Shown here: piece after piece, positions 53,087 to 54,270 of the stretch
How positions within the stretch are numbered: position 1 is the stretch's first letter
How the letters are laid out: each line of letters opens with the position of its first letter
Source of the DNA: JABCPE02 sp963530615
Lineage (GTDB): Bacteria; Bacteroidota; Bacteroidia; Flavobacteriales; Weeksellaceae
NCBI GenBank assembly: GCA_963530615.1
Contig: CAUSDX010000010.1
Span: forward strand, 1 to 54,270
Reading direction: 5' to 3'
Length of the DNA stretch: 54,270 nucleotides
Notes under the pieces: model-generated
What the model was told of the DNA's origin: nothing
The model's input: only the letters and a program-made list of their open reading frames with translations
Database searches by the model: none
Translations under genes and position numbers: made by a program

Positions 53087-53123
53087 GAAAAAGCCTTTAT
53101 TTGGATAAAATAAAGGCTTTTTT
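53087..53123. terminator. Bidirectional terminator between mscL and the threonine dehydrogenase gene
   Basis: AAAAAGCCTTTATTT pairs with AAATAAAGGCTTTTT (one bulge near the loop), between two convergent genes. Confidence 0.9.
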
Positions 53124-53124
53124 G

Positions 53125-54084
53125 TTATTTATTTAATTTTATTTTTAGGTTTTTTATCATGTCTTCTGTCATTTCTTTTATACCGAAGTTATATTTTAGT
53201 TGCCAATCTCTTTTGGCGATGCTGTCATCTATGCTTTCTGGCCAGCTTTCTGCAATCTGTTGTCTGAAATCAGGGTCATAAGACATTTGAAAATCAGGAA
53301 TGATTTTTTTGATTTCTTTGGCAAGTTCTTCTGGAGAGAAAGAAAGTCCGCCGAGATTGTAAGAAGTCCATACGGAAATATTCTTGCTCGGAGCTTGCAT
53401 GAGCTGTATTGTTGCATCTATGGCATCATCCATATATAACATAGGCATTTTTGTGCCTTCTTTGATGAAGCTTTTATAAGCTCCTTTTTCTATGGCGTCA
53501 TAGAAGATTTCCACGGCATAGTCGGTAGTACCTCCACCTGCAGGGGTTTTCCAAGAAATCAGCCCTGGGTAACGGATACTTCTAATGTCTACATTATGTT
53601 TTTCGTGATAATATTCACAGAGTTTTTCGCCTGCTACTTTAGTTACTCCATAGATGGTAGTAGGGTTTAGTGGAACTTCTTGCCCAACATTAGTTCTTGG
53701 AATTCCTTTTCCAAAAACAGCGATGGAACTTGGCCAAAATATTCTTTTGATAAGTCCTTCTTTTGCCATTTCACAAAGGTGAAGAAGTGGATTTAAGTTG
53801 ATGTCCCAAGCAAGTAGTGGATTTTTTTCAGAAGTTCCTGAAAGTAATGAGGCTAGATGATAAACAATAGATATATTGTGTTTTTTGATGATATTTTCCA
53901 TAGCTTGGTAATCGGATACATCTAAAATAATATGTTCTCCTGCAAGGTCAACATTTTCTTTAATATAAATGTCAGATGCAATAATATTTTCTTTACCATA
54001 AATAGAGGCTAATTTTAAGGTGAGTTCAGTTCCAATTTGTCCGTTTGCTCCTGTAATAAGAATTTTTTCTGTATATGATTCCAT
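53125..54084 (-). CDS. L-threonine 3-dehydrogenase, short-chain (SDR) type
   Basis: The start at ATG 54084 gives a 319-residue protein, MESYTEKILITGANG and on; an upstream frame extension from 54174 adds 30 hydrophobic residues and is unlikely. The Rossmann motif GANGQIG is at residues 12-18, and Tyr145 and Lys149 form the YxxxK pair in IYGVTK. SLLSGTSEKNP, GGGTTDYAVEIFYDAI and PMLYMDDAIDATI match the epimerase-like TDH known from Flavobacterium relatives. It oxidises threonine to 2-amino-3-ketobutyrate. UDP-sugar epimerase is a less likely alternative. Confidence 0.85.
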   Translation of the reverse strand: MESYTEKILITGANGQIGTELTLKLASIYGKENIIASDIYIKENVDLAGEHIILDVSDYQAMENIIKKHNISIVYHLASLLSGTSEKNPLLAWDINLNPLLHLCEMAKEGLIKRIFWPSSIAVFGKGIPRTNVGQEVPLNPTTIYGVTKVAGEKLCEYYHEKHNVDIRSIRYPGLISWKTPAGGGTTDYAVEIFYDAIEKGAYKSFIKEGTKMPMLYMDDAIDATIQLMQAPSKNISVWTSYNLGGLSFSPEELAKEIKKIIPDFQMSYDPDFRQQIAESWPESIDDSIAKRDWQLKYNFGIKEMTEDMIKNLKIKLNK

Positions 54085-54129
54085 TTTAATGAATTTGTCT
54101 ACAAAAATACTAAAAATAGCAAAAAAAAT

Positions 54130-54162
54130 AAAAAAACCTCTAACAATAGTTAAAGGTTTTAA
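54130..54162 (-). terminator. Terminator of tRNA-Lys
   Basis: On the minus strand AAAACCTTTAAC pairs with GTTAGAGGTTTT (one mismatch), followed by a long T run, 55 bp after the tRNA end. Confidence 0.7.
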
Positions 54163-54216
54163 ACACCAAATCACAAAATATTAATATGAAAAAAATTACT
54201 ATTTTTAACTTTATAG

Positions 54217-54270
54217 TGACCTGGCTGGGATTCGAACCCAGGACCCATACATTAAAAGTGTATTGCTCTA
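54217..54270 (-). tRNA. tRNA-Lys(TTT), cut by the window edge
   Basis: On the minus strand the sequence shows the end of a D arm (TAGAGC), an anticodon stem ATACA/TGTAT around the loop CTTTTAA with anticodon TTT, and a T arm CTGGG-TTCGAAT-CCCAG. The acceptor 3' strand CCAGGTC and discriminator A come last. The 5' part lies beyond 54270. CCA is not encoded. Confidence 0.92.

Noticed and set aside
54085..54174. Thirty-residue N-terminal extension of the threonine dehydrogenase
   Set aside because: The Rossmann motif begins normally 11 residues after ATG 54084, and the extension overlaps the region leading to the tRNA terminator.

Overview
The window comes from an AT-rich member of the Bacteroidota, most likely class Flavobacteriia near Weeksellaceae (Riemerella/Elizabethkingia-like). 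The evidence is the TAnnTTTG -7 boxes with TTG/TTTG about 20 bp upstream, a type IX secretion C-terminal domain, a SufABCD cluster, a menaquinone gene (menB), a Bacteroidota-type HU-like protein, and the gene neighbourhoods lspA-dksA-like-ileS and serC-ferredoxin-acyl-CoA reductase. This assignment rests on gene content and motifs read by eye, not on a database search.

Layout. 1-957 is nearly gene-free. It holds a G10 tract, a 40-codon ORF, a bidirectional terminator and the decayed N-terminal half of a family 2 glycosyltransferase, which sits just downstream of an ABC flippase-like exporter (958-2742) and trmB. 3607-8645 is an iron-chelate uptake locus: lipoprotein, FecCD permease and ATPase are intact, but the TonB-dependent receptor is broken by three frameshifts. 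8702-14021 is a minus-strand run (KAS III-like, OsmC, two thioredoxin-fold proteins, aroC, polytopic membrane protein). 14117-17047 holds yicC, gmk, folB and convergent pyrD. 17210-18371 has an AraC-type regulator followed by five 21-bp direct repeats. 18372-22385 is sufABCD, read on the minus strand.

22575-28324 carries a 1125-residue T9SS surface protein, recJ and nadD. 28333-34856 is a minus-strand series: ileS, a DksA-like gene, lspA, a frameshifted glycosyltransferase, a TcdA-like E1 enzyme and rnpA. 35044-42672 has prfC, yaaA, a frameshifted NERD-helicase, menB, a DtxR/MntR regulator and pepD. 42935-50730 has a YadA-head-like secreted protein, recR, pepT, an HU-like gene, a DUF1015 gene, serC, a ferredoxin and an acyl-CoA reductase. 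50774-54270 has a BI-1 family gene, fabI, mscL, a short-chain threonine dehydrogenase and a partial tRNA-Lys.

Most coding content is housekeeping. The unusual signals are non-coding or concern gene integrity. (1) A repeat element with an exact 34-bp block lies upstream of both the HU-like gene and mscL, in the same orientation relative to each gene. It carries tandem 22-bp CTCGTGAG units and inverted-repeat arms. (2) A phased five-copy 21-bp repeat array follows the AraC-type gene, with a -7 box and a strong terminator that could make a short RNA. (3) Surface-related and helicase genes are interrupted at poly-A/T tracts, alongside two clearly decayed genes. This could reflect phase variation, decay or homopolymer sequencing error.
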